From a virus: a stretch of DNA of 38,026 nt. Below are positions 7,354 to 14,937 of this stretch, piece by piece. The stretch's first letter is position 1; every line of letters begins with the position of its first letter. The stretch is from positions 1-38,026 of IMG/VR virus record IMGVR_UViG_3300022931_000004; one strand, given 5' to 3'. The translations under genes and the position numbers were made by a program. The notes beneath the pieces were generated by a model that had not been told where the DNA came from, searched no databases, and worked only from the letters and a program-made list of their open reading frames with translations.

Positions 7354-8448
7354 ATGTCTAAAGAACTGGAGAGTAAATTACTCAAGGCCAAGATAGAGCT
7401 GATGACTCGATCGGTCTTTATTTCTACTATTGCATTAAGTGTTCGTCACATAATTACTCCTGCCACTAAAACCGCTGATGTCTGCAAAACTACTATCCGC
7501 TATAATCCTGATTTTATAGAAAAACAAACAGTCTCACAATTTGCTGGATTAATAGCTCATGAATGCTGGCATCTGGCATTTCAACATGCCGGTCGTAGAG
7601 GAGATAGATGCCCGGATGTATGGAATCATGCAGGAGACTATATAATTAATCATATGCTTATTAAAGCAGGATTTGAAATACCTGTTAATGGGTTACTCAG
7701 CTCTAAATACGGAAATGGTTGGTCTACTGATGGTGTATATGATGATCTAATTAAAGAAGGTAAGCCTTGCAATAATATGATGCTGGATCTTATTTATGGT
7801 GAAGGAGCAGAGGCTCCTGATGCTCGATCTACCATCACTGATATTATTGTTCGAGCTCAGACTCAAGCACAGATATCTGGTGAGAAATCAGCTGGAGAGA
7901 TCCCAGATGAGATTGCCAGAGTTATCGATAAGCTCCTAAATCCTAAATTGCCTTGGCCAGTTATATTAAATAGATTCTTAGATCAAAGAACTCGAGAAGA
8001 ATACTCCTGGGCACGGAGAAATCGTAGATTTAGGTCTACTTATCTGCCTAGCCTGCACAGCTACGGATTAGGGCATTTAACCTTCGCAATTGATACGAGT
8101 GGCAGTGTAAGTGATGAAGAATTGAGCGCTATGCTAAGCGAAATTAAAGGCATCAGAGATGTATTTAATCCTGAACGAATGACTATTATAGATTGTGACG
8201 CCAAGATTCATAAAGTACACGATGTTAATCAGAATACTGATATAATGTCCTTGAGCTTTCATGGAGGTGGAGGCACTAGTTTTATGCCAGTACTAGACTA
8301 CGTAGCCGAAAATCCTACCCAGGCTCTTGTATATTTCACTGATTTATACGGCGAAGAGAAATTGGATGAAGTAGATTATCCTATTTTATGGATATGCAAT
8401 TCAGAGCACGAACCATGCAATATAGGAGAAACTATTTATGTCGACTGA
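7354..8448 (+). CDS. VWA-domain protein with N-terminal zincin metallopeptidase-like domain
   Basis: The protein has two parts. The N-terminal half contains HECWH (69-73), an HExxH zinc motif typical of the metallopeptidase-like domain (DUF2201-type) found with VWA domains. The C-terminal half is a VWA fold with the MIDAS signature DTSGS (247-251) and a second MIDAS threonine near 308 (GGGTSF). Such proteins pair with MoxR AAA+ ATPases like the one at 4841, and the pair probably acts as a chaperone or maturation machine. N4-like phages have the same pair, here separated by a ligase and two small genes. Whether the zincin is catalytic cannot be told from sequence. Confidence 0.88.
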   Translation: MSKELESKLLKAKIELMTRSVFISTIALSVRHIITPATKTADVCKTTIRYNPDFIEKQTVSQFAGLIAHECWHLAFQHAGRRGDRCPDVWNHAGDYIINHMLIKAGFEIPVNGLLSSKYGNGWSTDGVYDDLIKEGKPCNNMMLDLIYGEGAEAPDARSTITDIIVRAQTQAQISGEKSAGEIPDEIARVIDKLLNPKLPWPVILNRFLDQRTREEYSWARRNRRFRSTYLPSLHSYGLGHLTFAIDTSGSVSDEELSAMLSEIKGIRDVFNPERMTIIDCDAKIHKVHDVNQNTDIMSLSFHGGGGTSFMPVLDYVAENPTQALVYFTDLYGEEKLDEVDYPILWICNSEHEPCNIGETIYVD

Positions 8449-8602
8449 TAAAAAATTTCACTTTACTGCAGATATTGTATTTGAAGCAAAAGATATAGAC
8501 GATGCTATAAATAAATTAGGTGATCATTTTCATGCTTTAAATGATGATGATCCTATACAAAGTATAGAGCACACAGGAACTATGCAAATAGAACCGTATT
8601 AA
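8438..8602 (+). CDS. Small acidic hypothetical protein (54 aa)
   Basis: This ORF begins with ATG at 8438, inside the last codons of the VWA gene, with AGGAG about 9 nt upstream. The product (starting MSTDKKFHFTADIVFEAKDI) is acidic and has the strand-then-helix pattern of a small alpha/beta protein, with a patch of three Asp near residue 37. It ends 17 nt before the DNA polymerase gene. No family was recognised. The ribosome site and neat fit between genes support it. Confidence 0.6.
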   Translation: MSTDKKFHFTADIVFEAKDIDDAINKLGDHFHALNDDDPIQSIEHTGTMQIEPY

Positions 8603-8619
8603 TTTTTAAAGGAAGTAAT

Positions 8620-10326
8620 ATGCCTGATATAACTACAGTAATTTTAATTAAAGAATCTGCAATGGGTACTGCAGCAATTGATACCCACTACTTGCAGCCT
8701 TTAGCTAAAGAAGGAATCCCTACTGATGCTATATTAATAAAGCCTTTATATTATAATAATGCAGTTAAAGTTTACGCTAAAACTGCTAAAGCTTATCTAG
8801 ATAAATTACTTAGCAGGATCCCTGATACTGTTATTAATTTAATTATTGCAGATAGTAGCTATTACAAATTTATTACTGGTGCAGGAAAAGTATCTACGTA
8901 TTATGGCACTACAATAAAAGGTAAACATGATGGATATTCAGCATTTAATTGCGTATATGTTCCGAATTATAAGACACTTTTTAAGCAACCTGAAAACTCG
9001 CAATTAATTGATCTAGGACTTAAAGCTATAGCTGGTACAGGAACCTCTGTTTTAATTAAGACAGCTCAATACGGATTCGAATATGGATCCGATAGAGAAT
9101 TATTAGATTCACTACACAAGTATCCTGTACTGGCAGCAGATATTGAAACTACCGGGCTAACTCTTTATGATCAGATCGTATCGGTATCCTTCGCATGGAG
9201 TAAACATGATGGAATTGCAATTGATTTATCTATTACAGGTATGTATTACCTACGTAAATTCCTTCAAGCTTACACAGGTAAGCTAATATTCCATGGAGGA
9301 CTATATGACGGAAAGATGCTCATTCGACATTTATGGATGGAACATGGCACTGACTATGCAGGTATGCTTGAAGGTTTAAAATATTTTAAGGATATTGATG
9401 ACACGATGCTATTAGCTTTTATAGCTAAGAATGCAACTACGCATGTTGGACTGGGACTTAAAGAACTAGCTCTCGATTATGTCGGTAATTATGCTATCGA
9501 GATCGAAGATATAACCAAGTATACCAAGCAAGAAATCTTGCAATACAACTTGATTGATACTTTAGGTACTTTCTACCTATGGGAGAAGTACCAAGATGAA
9601 ATTACTTCCAGACCTTACGTAGAAATATTCCAGCCTAGTATCTACCCTATTCTTAAAATGATGCTAGTTGGTTTGCCTATGGATTCAGATAGAGTCAAAG
9701 AGGTAAATCAAATTCTGGCAGCTAAGCAAAAAATTCTTAATGAGCAAATTCAAGATAATAGCTGCGTAATGCATTTTAATATATTATTGCGAAAGAAAGC
9801 TTGTGATAAAAATAAAGCAGATCGTGCTGAAAGAATATTACAGGGAGTAAAGGTACGTACTCCTGTTAAAACAATTGATGCTTTTCAAGATATCGAATTT
9901 AATCCACGAAGCCCTCTACAGATAGGGCAATTATTTTTTGATACGTTAGGACTACCTGTATTAGAGAAAACAAAGACAGGAGCTCCTTCTACTAGCGGAG
10001 ATATATTAGAGAATTTAGCTAATCATACAACTAATCAAAATGTAATTGATTTGCTCGAATTTATACGAGAGCTAGCTGAAGCCAATAAAATTAATGGAAC
10101 TTTTATAAAAGCATTTATGCAAGAGAAGGATTTTCTACATGGTAGTCTTAAATTGGGTGGTGCTCAGTCAGGGCGTTTGTCTAGTAGCGATCCTAATCTT
10201 ACTAATCTCCCTGCGCACGGTCCAATGGGTAAACTCACAAAAAGTTGTATTGTTGCTCCTGGTAAAAAATACACAGTTGACAGTGTAAAATGGAATGCTA
10301 TACTGGCTCCAATCAATAACCCTTAA
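8620..10326 (+). CDS. DNA polymerase family A, piece 1: 3'-5' exonuclease and thumb
   Basis: This is the N-terminal part of a PolA-type replicative polymerase. The proofreading exonuclease is intact. Exo I is DIETTG (D174, E176), Exo II is GGLYDGKML (D230) and Exo III is YNLIDTLG (Y309, D313). The polymerase part reaches GAQSGRLSSSDPNLTNLP (R519 in the GRLSS motif), just before motif A. The reading frame then runs into inserted sequence after CIVAP and stops at 10326. The palm aspartates lie in the later pieces at 10808 and 11753. Removing the insert between the two CCTGGT copies rejoins it in frame with piece 2. AAGGAAG precedes the ATG. Confidence 0.92.
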   Translation: MPDITTVILIKESAMGTAAIDTHYLQPLAKEGIPTDAILIKPLYYNNAVKVYAKTAKAYLDKLLSRIPDTVINLIIADSSYYKFITGAGKVSTYYGTTIKGKHDGYSAFNCVYVPNYKTLFKQPENSQLIDLGLKAIAGTGTSVLIKTAQYGFEYGSDRELLDSLHKYPVLAADIETTGLTLYDQIVSVSFAWSKHDGIAIDLSITGMYYLRKFLQAYTGKLIFHGGLYDGKMLIRHLWMEHGTDYAGMLEGLKYFKDIDDTMLLAFIAKNATTHVGLGLKELALDYVGNYAIEIEDITKYTKQEILQYNLIDTLGTFYLWEKYQDEITSRPYVEIFQPSIYPILKMMLVGLPMDSDRVKEVNQILAAKQKILNEQIQDNSCVMHFNILLRKKACDKNKADRAERILQGVKVRTPVKTIDAFQDIEFNPRSPLQIGQLFFDTLGLPVLEKTKTGAPSTSGDILENLANHTTNQNVIDLLEFIRELAEANKINGTFIKAFMQEKDFLHGSLKLGGAQSGRLSSSDPNLTNLPAHGPMGKLTKSCIVAPGKKYTVDSVKWNAILAPINNP

Positions 10327-10966
10327 GAGGTGCTTATTATGGGACAGTACGCAAGAATACAAGACACTAGGTTATTTAGAACATGGGAATCTATAAACGG
10401 TAGATGCCATAACCCAAATTACTCAGGGTATTCCAAATACGGAGCTAAAGGTATTACTGTATGTCCCAATTGGAGAAACAACGCTAATGAATTTATGGCC
10501 TGGGCATTATTAAATGGATACACAGACAAATTAACTATTGAACGTAAAAATTTTACGTTTGGGTATACTCCTAAAAATTGCACTTGGATACCTGCAGAAT
10601 GCCAAGCAGGTAATCGAGGTATGACTGTTAAAAATACCTCAGGATATGTAGGAGTTAATTGGCATAAAAAAAAAGAAAAATGGTTTGCTAGAGTAACTAT
10701 TAAAAATAAACGAATTGAAATCGGTAAATTTGATGATGCATTAGAAGCTCATCAAGCCCGTAAACAATATTTTATTGATAATAACTTGCAGGAGCATTTG
10801 AGAATATATGAATTACAGCACCAGCACATCTAATACTCTGTTAGAGATTAATTCTTTAATTAAAAGAAATGAAATAAAAGATTGTGAACAATTTGAAACA
10901 CTAGTTAATACATTACCGTCTGAATTACAACAACAAGTTAAAGAAGCATTTGAATACCATCCTGGT
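10264..10966 (+). mobile_element. Insertion 1 in the DNA polymerase gene (HNH-AP2 cassette)
   Basis: About 703 bp separate two copies of CCTGGT (10258-10263 and 10961-10966), both encoding the Pro-Gly just before polymerase motif A. Deleting one copy with the intervening DNA gives CIVAPGWLFAGADFS in one frame, as expected of an uninterrupted PolA. The cassette carries an HNH-AP2 homing-type endonuclease gene and supplies the first 51 residues of polymerase piece 2. A group I intron core was not recognised, and the boundaries lack the usual exon-U and terminal-G arrangement, but a catalytic intron cannot be fully excluded. Confidence 0.65.
10339..10833 (+). CDS. HNH homing endonuclease with AP2 DNA-binding domain
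   Basis: The N-terminal part follows the HNH endonuclease pattern found in phage homing enzymes, with RCHNP, KYGAKGITVCPNW, a conserved acid-Arg pair (TIERK) and an NCTWIP segment. The C-terminal part (about residues 103-145) is an AP2-type DNA-binding domain (GYVGVNWHKKKEKWFARVTI). The gene sits inside the interrupted DNA polymerase gene and probably spreads that insertion by cutting empty alleles. ATG at 10339 is preferred over the in-frame GTG at 10330 because AGAGG lies 7-8 nt upstream. Its end overlaps polymerase piece 2 by 26 nt. Confidence 0.9.
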   Translation: MGQYARIQDTRLFRTWESINGRCHNPNYSGYSKYGAKGITVCPNWRNNANEFMAWALLNGYTDKLTIERKNFTFGYTPKNCTWIPAECQAGNRGMTVKNTSGYVGVNWHKKKEKWFARVTIKNKRIEIGKFDDALEAHQARKQYFIDNNLQEHLRIYELQHQHI

Positions 10967-11194
10967 TGGCTCTTTGCTGGTGCTGATTTTTCAGCTCTTG
11001 AGGAGCGTATTGGCGCTATTTTAAGTCAAGATCCTAATAGGATTAAAGTATATACAGATGGATATGATGGCCATTCTATGAGGGCTTACAAATATTTTGC
11101 TGATCAAATGCCAGATATTACTTCTGCACTAGCTAAAGCTAAAACAGCTACTAAATTCTGGATAAGTGATAAAGGAGAATATTGTTGTGAATAA
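10808..11194 (+). CDS. DNA polymerase family A, piece 2: palm motif A
   Basis: Only 128 residues long. It carries polymerase motif A in GADFSALEER, where D60 is the first metal-binding aspartate, then the fingers segment DGYDGHSMRAY. The first 51 residues come from insertion 1 and resemble no polymerase segment. The last few residues (CCE) come from insertion 2. It starts at ATG 10808, inside the end of the HNH gene, with AGGAG about 13 nt upstream. If translated separately, it must assemble with pieces 1 and 3. If the transcript is spliced, the ORF is an artefact of the insertions. Confidence 0.85.
   Translation: MNYSTSTSNTLLEINSLIKRNEIKDCEQFETLVNTLPSELQQQVKEAFEYHPGWLFAGADFSALEERIGAILSQDPNRIKVYTDGYDGHSMRAYKYFADQMPDITSALAKAKTATKFWISDKGEYCCE
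11171..11183 (+). repeat. Direct repeat, left copy, bounding insertion 2
   Basis: AAAGGAGAATATT here matches AAAGAAGAATATT at 11768-11780 in 12 of 13 positions. Both encode Lys-(Gly/Glu)-Glu-Tyr in the polymerase frame. The offset is 597 bp, a multiple of three, so collapsing the repeats gives KGEYLAGTINS in one frame. Confidence 0.75.
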
Positions 11195-11780
11195 TTTTAT
11201 ATCAGAACCTGCAGTAACTTATGAAATTAGATGTAAATTACTTGAATGGGCTAAAGAACAGTCAACTACTATTATTGCTTCAAGAATAGAAGCACAAGGA
11301 TATGATTATGTAAACCCAGCAGATACTATATTTCCAGGGGAATATGACAATATATTTATGTATGCCGATGCAGAATTAGTTTTTACTGATCCTGTTGATA
11401 TACAAACATTAAATTCTACATTTTCAAGTTTTGGAAAAATAAAAGCAAATTCTCCTGAATCTGAATTATCACAATTAATGTGTGATGTACCTGAAATAGC
11501 TGAAGTAGAAGTAACTAAACATAGTAAATCTGATGAATATTATTATGCTTATTTCACAAATTTAAATTCTTTTATTCAAATCTATCCAGCTAGATTATAT
11601 TTTGAACCTTATGGATTACCTGCAACTCTTAAAGTTAGTCAACTTTTAGAAGATAAACGTGATCTAGAAGGATTCAATTCAATAGATATCTATCGTAATT
11701 GGCTACCTCACGATAAACAAAATAGTATTTCATATCCTAAATAGAGGTATTTATGAATCTTATAACTAAAGAAGAATATT
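11184..11780 (+). mobile_element. Insertion 2 in the DNA polymerase gene
   Basis: A 597-bp segment lies between 12-of-13-matching direct repeats and splits polymerase motif A from motifs B and C. Nearly all of it (11187-11744) is one ORF that is not a recognisable endonuclease. Too little sequence lies outside the ORF for a normal group I intron core. Its base composition looks more AT-rich by eye than the polymerase sequence. It behaves like a second gene insertion that has been made tolerable by new start and stop signals around it. Confidence 0.6.
11187..11744 (+). CDS. Unknown ORF inserted in the DNA polymerase gene (185 aa)
   Basis: GTG at 11187 has AAAGGAG at good spacing, so I prefer it to the ATG at 11166, which lies inside polymerase piece 2. 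The product is acidic, soluble and rich in Tyr and Phe (MNNFISEPAVTYEIRCKLLE at the start). It has no HNH, GIY-YIG or LAGLIDADG motif that I can see. It occupies almost the whole of insertion 2. It could be a highly diverged homing endonuclease, a cargo gene or a polymerase-associated factor. The function is unknown. Confidence 0.7.
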   Translation: MNNFISEPAVTYEIRCKLLEWAKEQSTTIIASRIEAQGYDYVNPADTIFPGEYDNIFMYADAELVFTDPVDIQTLNSTFSSFGKIKANSPESELSQLMCDVPEIAEVEVTKHSKSDEYYYAYFTNLNSFIQIYPARLYFEPYGLPATLKVSQLLEDKRDLEGFNSIDIYRNWLPHDKQNSISYPK

Positions 11781-12460
11781 TAGCTGGAACAATTAATTCT
11801 ATCGCTACTAAATATTCAGAGCTTAGAACTAAATCTAAGCCTCCTACGTTTGCTCTTCAATACGACGGTACCTGGTTTACATTGCATAAACGAACAGGCT
11901 TTCCTAAAGAACAAGCTAAACAGATAGAGAAATCATTTCATGAACTCTACGCGGTCTCCGGGGAATTCAATAAGAAGAATAAAGAATTTATGGAGAAGCA
12001 TGGCTATATAGAATGTGCATTCGGACTAAAGCTAAGAACTCCGATTATTTCGCAGTGCGTAATGGGAAATTCTAAAACTCCCTATGAAGCTGAAAGCGAA
12101 GGACGTAGCGCTAATAACGCAGTAACTCAGTCATGGGGCATGTTGCTTAATCGAGCAATCATTGCTGCTAATAGACGTATTGAAGAAGCTGGGCATGGAA
12201 CTGCTATTCTTCCCTGTAACATGATTCATGATGCAGGATATTTCTTAGTAAAAGCAGAACCTCAGTATATTAAATTTTTAAATGATGTACTGATAGAGGA
12301 GATGGAATGGAACGATAATGATCTAATTAGATCTACAGATGTTCCTATGAAAGCTTCACTTGAAGTCGGTAAGTCTTGGGATAAATTAGTCCCATTACAT
12401 AACAATGCAACTCTTAAGGAAATTACAGATGTCTTTCCAATTCTCACAGGATCAGGTTGA
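11753..12460 (+). CDS. DNA polymerase family A, piece 3: fingers and palm motif C
   Basis: This is the C-terminal part of the interrupted PolA. Motif B follows R-x3-K-x7-Y (R25, K29, Y37), with PTFALQYDG in place of the usual YG ending. Motif C is MIHDAG, with catalytic D160 after H159. About 19 residues at the start, up to KEEY, correspond to the duplicated junction. AGAGG about 5-8 nt before the ATG allows separate translation. With pieces 1 and 2 it completes all the active-site elements, so the enzyme is probably functional either by assembly or by RNA splicing. It overlaps the helicase gene by 32 nt. Confidence 0.9.
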   Translation: MNLITKEEYLAGTINSIATKYSELRTKSKPPTFALQYDGTWFTLHKRTGFPKEQAKQIEKSFHELYAVSGEFNKKNKEFMEKHGYIECAFGLKLRTPIISQCVMGNSKTPYEAESEGRSANNAVTQSWGMLLNRAIIAANRRIEEAGHGTAILPCNMIHDAGYFLVKAEPQYIKFLNDVLIEEMEWNDNDLIRSTDVPMKASLEVGKSWDKLVPLHNNATLKEITDVFPILTGSG

Positions 12461-13727
12461 TGCAGTAGACGGTATTTGTCGTACGTTACTTGATCCTTCT
12501 AATAAATCTCATGCCATAGCAGTTCTTACCGGGTCAGCAGGTACTGGTAAGACTACTGTAGTTACGGAAATTCTTGATAGAATTAGTCAACATACCCAAA
12601 AAACTAATGTTGAATTGTCTGCTACTACTCATAGAGCTGCGATGGTACTTCGAGATATTTCAGGAAAGCCTGTAACGACAGCTCATTCATTATTTAAGTT
12701 ACGCCCTAGTCTTGATAAATTTGGAAAAGAAACTCTTAAAAGTACTGGGATGTGCAATATTCCTTATGGATCTGTTCTTATTATTGATGAGACATCAATG
12801 ATTGGGAACAAATTCTTACATGCTATTGTAGATATCATTAAGAAACGGTCTCTAAAAATATTATTTGTAGGAGATCCCTTTCAACTGCCGCCGCCTACAG
12901 ATACTTGCAGTATCTTTGACGGCTCGTTGCAAACTTTCACACTTACTCAAGTCCATCGACAAGCAGGAGGTAATCCTATCCTCGAGAAGGCTAATGAGTT
13001 CCGTGAATTTATAGAAGGTATTCGTAATGTTGAGCCAGTAATAGAAACATGTATTAACGCTAAAGGCGAAGGTATTCACATATTACCTCATACAGAATTT
13101 ATTACTAAATTCGTTCATAAATATGTAGACTATTCTGCTGGAGCACCAGTAGATGTGCCACTCTGTACTTACACAAATGAATCTGCTATTAATTATAATA
13201 ATATGATTCGTAAGGCAGCGTATTTCCTTGAAGACACTATCAAACCTTTCTATGTAGGCGAAAGATTAATTACTAATAGTGTTGTTATGCGGGGAGAACG
13301 TCCTCTTCTAACAAATAACGAAGCAGTACATGTTATTTCGTATGAAGAAGGAGAGTTTGCTGAAATTCCCGGGTACTTTGTAACAGTACGCGGAGATTTT
13401 AATCCTGCTAATGGTTCTGATAAGAAAAAAGTATTTGTTCCTAAAAATAAAGCAGCAGTAGATAAGGTTCTTAATGTGCATAAAGATAGGGCTATTAAAA
13501 CTAAATCTAAAGCAGCCTGGGTACATTTCTATGAACTAAAGCAATCTTTAGCTGATCTACGCCCACCATTTGCTGGTACTACTCACAAAGCTCAAGGTGG
13601 AACATTTCCTGCCGTATTCATAGATAGAACAAATATTAATAAATGTCATATCCCAGCTGTTAAAGCCAGATTACTCTATGTTGCTCTTACTCGAGCTAGT
13701 AAAAACGTATATATAAACGGTGGTTAA
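12429..13727 (+). CDS. SF1 helicase (Dda/RecD-like)
   Basis: This ATP-driven DNA helicase has the SF1B motif series. Walker A is GSAGTGKTT (35-43). Walker B is LIIDETSM (D120, E121). Motif III is FVGDPFQLPP and motif IV is QVHRQ. The C-terminal UvrD-like half has TTHKAQGGTF (motif V) and LLYVALTRAS (motif VI). The 432-residue length suits Dda-type helicases, which remodel protein-bound DNA and assist replication starts. The ATG at 12429 is chosen over one at 12405 because AAGGA stands about 8 nt upstream. It overlaps the polymerase gene, so the two are coupled. Confidence 0.9.
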   Translation: MSFQFSQDQVDAVDGICRTLLDPSNKSHAIAVLTGSAGTGKTTVVTEILDRISQHTQKTNVELSATTHRAAMVLRDISGKPVTTAHSLFKLRPSLDKFGKETLKSTGMCNIPYGSVLIIDETSMIGNKFLHAIVDIIKKRSLKILFVGDPFQLPPPTDTCSIFDGSLQTFTLTQVHRQAGGNPILEKANEFREFIEGIRNVEPVIETCINAKGEGIHILPHTEFITKFVHKYVDYSAGAPVDVPLCTYTNESAINYNNMIRKAAYFLEDTIKPFYVGERLITNSVVMRGERPLLTNNEAVHVISYEEGEFAEIPGYFVTVRGDFNPANGSDKKKVFVPKNKAAVDKVLNVHKDRAIKTKSKAAWVHFYELKQSLADLRPPFAGTTHKAQGGTFPAVFIDRTNINKCHIPAVKARLLYVALTRASKNVYINGG

Positions 13728-13741
13728 TATAAGGAATTACT

Positions 13742-14731
13742 ATGGCATTTACTTACACAAATAAACATAATATTCCATTAGCTCTAGCAGTCTTCTTAAT
13801 GTATGACGACTATGGTTATGACGAGAGATCTAATGCTATCAGCGCTACGAGTCTCATGAAACCAATGCGTCAGATAGTACTTAGTCAGCAAAACAAGCAA
13901 CTGCTTAAAACAGTAGATATTTCTGATCTAGTAGCATCTCGTATGGGCTCATCTATTCATGATGGCTGTGAAAAAGCTTGGACAGATATGGATAATATTG
14001 CCAAAGCTCTTAAGTTAGCGGGCGCATCTGATATAGCTATTGAGAGTATTCGAATTAATCCTGATAAGCCAGTTAAAGAAGATGAAATTGCTATTTATGT
14101 AGAGCAACGTACAGAAAAAGAAATCATTGGTTATGTTGTCACAGGTAAATTTGATTTAGTTATGCATGGTGTAGTTAACGATTATAAAACTGGCAGTGTC
14201 TGGGGCTATATCTATGATAGTAATGCCCAGAATCATATTAAACAAGGCAGTATTTATAAGTGGCTTAATCAAGATAAAATTACCAGTGAGTATATTAATA
14301 TTAATTATATATTCACAGATTGGTCAGCTGCTAACGCTAGACAGGATCCGAAAGGGTATCCTCAACTACGATGTATAACTAAAAAATATCCTCTTTGGGG
14401 ACCTGAAGAGACCGAACATTGGATCATGAATAGGCTCGAAGCATATCAAGAATTAGCTGATGCTACTCAAGATTTGCTCCCAAAATGCACAGATGAAGAA
14501 TTATGGGCCTCTAAGACGGTGCACAAGTACTATAAAAATCCTAACTCGATGTCTAGGTCTACCAAAAATTTTGATGATATACAGGATGCTATAACTCGTA
14601 AAGCTAATGATGGCGATGTCGGTGTCATTAAAACTGTTCCTGGCGAAGTCAAAGCATGTCAATATTGTGCAGTTGTTGGTGTCTGCGATCAAGCAGAAGA
14701 AATGCTGGCAAGTGGACGTTTAGTACTATAG
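13742..14731 (+). CDS. PD-(D/E)XK nuclease with probable Fe-S cluster (Cas4/DUF2800-like)
   Basis: The catalytic core reads GKFDLVMHGVVNDYKTGS, with D138 and the D147-x-K149 pair, a PD-(D/E)XK nuclease signature. C76 near the N-terminus and the C-terminal C306-x2-C309-x5-C315 match the four-cysteine Fe-S arrangement of Cas4 and AddB nucleases. The 329-residue length and position after polymerase and helicase match the DUF2800 gene that I recall in N4-like phages. It probably acts as an exonuclease in DNA processing or recombination. AAGGAA before the ATG supports the start. The tRNA gene begins 6 nt after its stop. Confidence 0.87.
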   Translation: MAFTYTNKHNIPLALAVFLMYDDYGYDERSNAISATSLMKPMRQIVLSQQNKQLLKTVDISDLVASRMGSSIHDGCEKAWTDMDNIAKALKLAGASDIAIESIRINPDKPVKEDEIAIYVEQRTEKEIIGYVVTGKFDLVMHGVVNDYKTGSVWGYIYDSNAQNHIKQGSIYKWLNQDKITSEYININYIFTDWSAANARQDPKGYPQLRCITKKYPLWGPEETEHWIMNRLEAYQELADATQDLLPKCTDEELWASKTVHKYYKNPNSMSRSTKNFDDIQDAITRKANDGDVGVIKTVPGEVKACQYCAVVGVCDQAEEMLASGRLVL

Positions 14732-14737
14732 TTTATT

Positions 14738-14810
14738 GCCCTTATAGCTCAGCTGGCAGAGCAAAGCTCTTGTAAAGCTTAGGTCGGTGGTTTGAACCCA
14801 TCTAAGGGCT
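14738..14810 (+). tRNA. tRNA-Thr (anticodon UGU)
   Basis: A complete cloverleaf is visible. The acceptor stem is GCCCTTA with TAAGGGC. The D-arm is GCTC/GAGC, and the anticodon stem is AAGCT/AGCTT around loop CTTGTAA. The T-arm is GGTGG/CCATC with loop TTTGAAC. The anticodon UGU reads ACA threonine codons, which are common in this AT-rich genome. CCA is not encoded and must be added by the host. The gene lies directly between the nuclease gene and a cluster of structured elements, so it may be released from a longer transcript by RNase P. Confidence 0.95.
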
Positions 14811-14821
14811 TCATATTTTAT

Positions 14822-14855
14822 CAGACCGGGTTGCGGATCGTAACCGTCCAGTCTG
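14822..14855 (+). ncRNA. Structured element a in the post-tRNA cluster
   Basis: CAGAC (14822-14826) pairs with GTCTG (14851-14855), and GGTT pairs with AACC inside. It shares TTATCAG at its left edge and a GTTGCGGA...GTCC segment with the last element of this cluster (15058-15115), so the two may be diverged copies. There is no ORF. The pairing is short, so support is modest. Confidence 0.35.
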
Positions 14856-14864
14856 TACGCGGAG

Positions 14865-14922
14865 ACTGGTCTTTATCTTATACCCGCTCCTACTAGGGAA
14901 ATCGTATTTGGTCGAGACCAGT
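14865..14922 (+). ncRNA. Structured element b in the post-tRNA cluster
   Basis: ACTGGTCT (14865-14872) is perfectly complementary to AGACCAGT (14915-14922), closing a 58-nt unit followed by TTTTG. The interior contains a CCC...GGG pairing. With the short T-run it could work as a terminator-like or processed RNA end. No coding potential with a ribosome site was seen. Confidence 0.42.
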
Positions 14923-14937
14923 TTTGCTTAATTTAAA

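Noticed and set aside
10264-10966. Group I intron around the HNH gene
   Set aside because: About 200 nt outside the ORF could hold a core, but no P7/P3/P8 consensus (R and S elements) was recognised, and the repeat-defined boundaries lack exon-terminal U with intron-terminal G. Left as unproven, not excluded.
8620-12460. Inteins in the DNA polymerase
   Set aside because: The pieces are in different frames or separated by stop codons, and no Hint-domain motifs or terminal Cys/Ser...His-Asn pattern are present.
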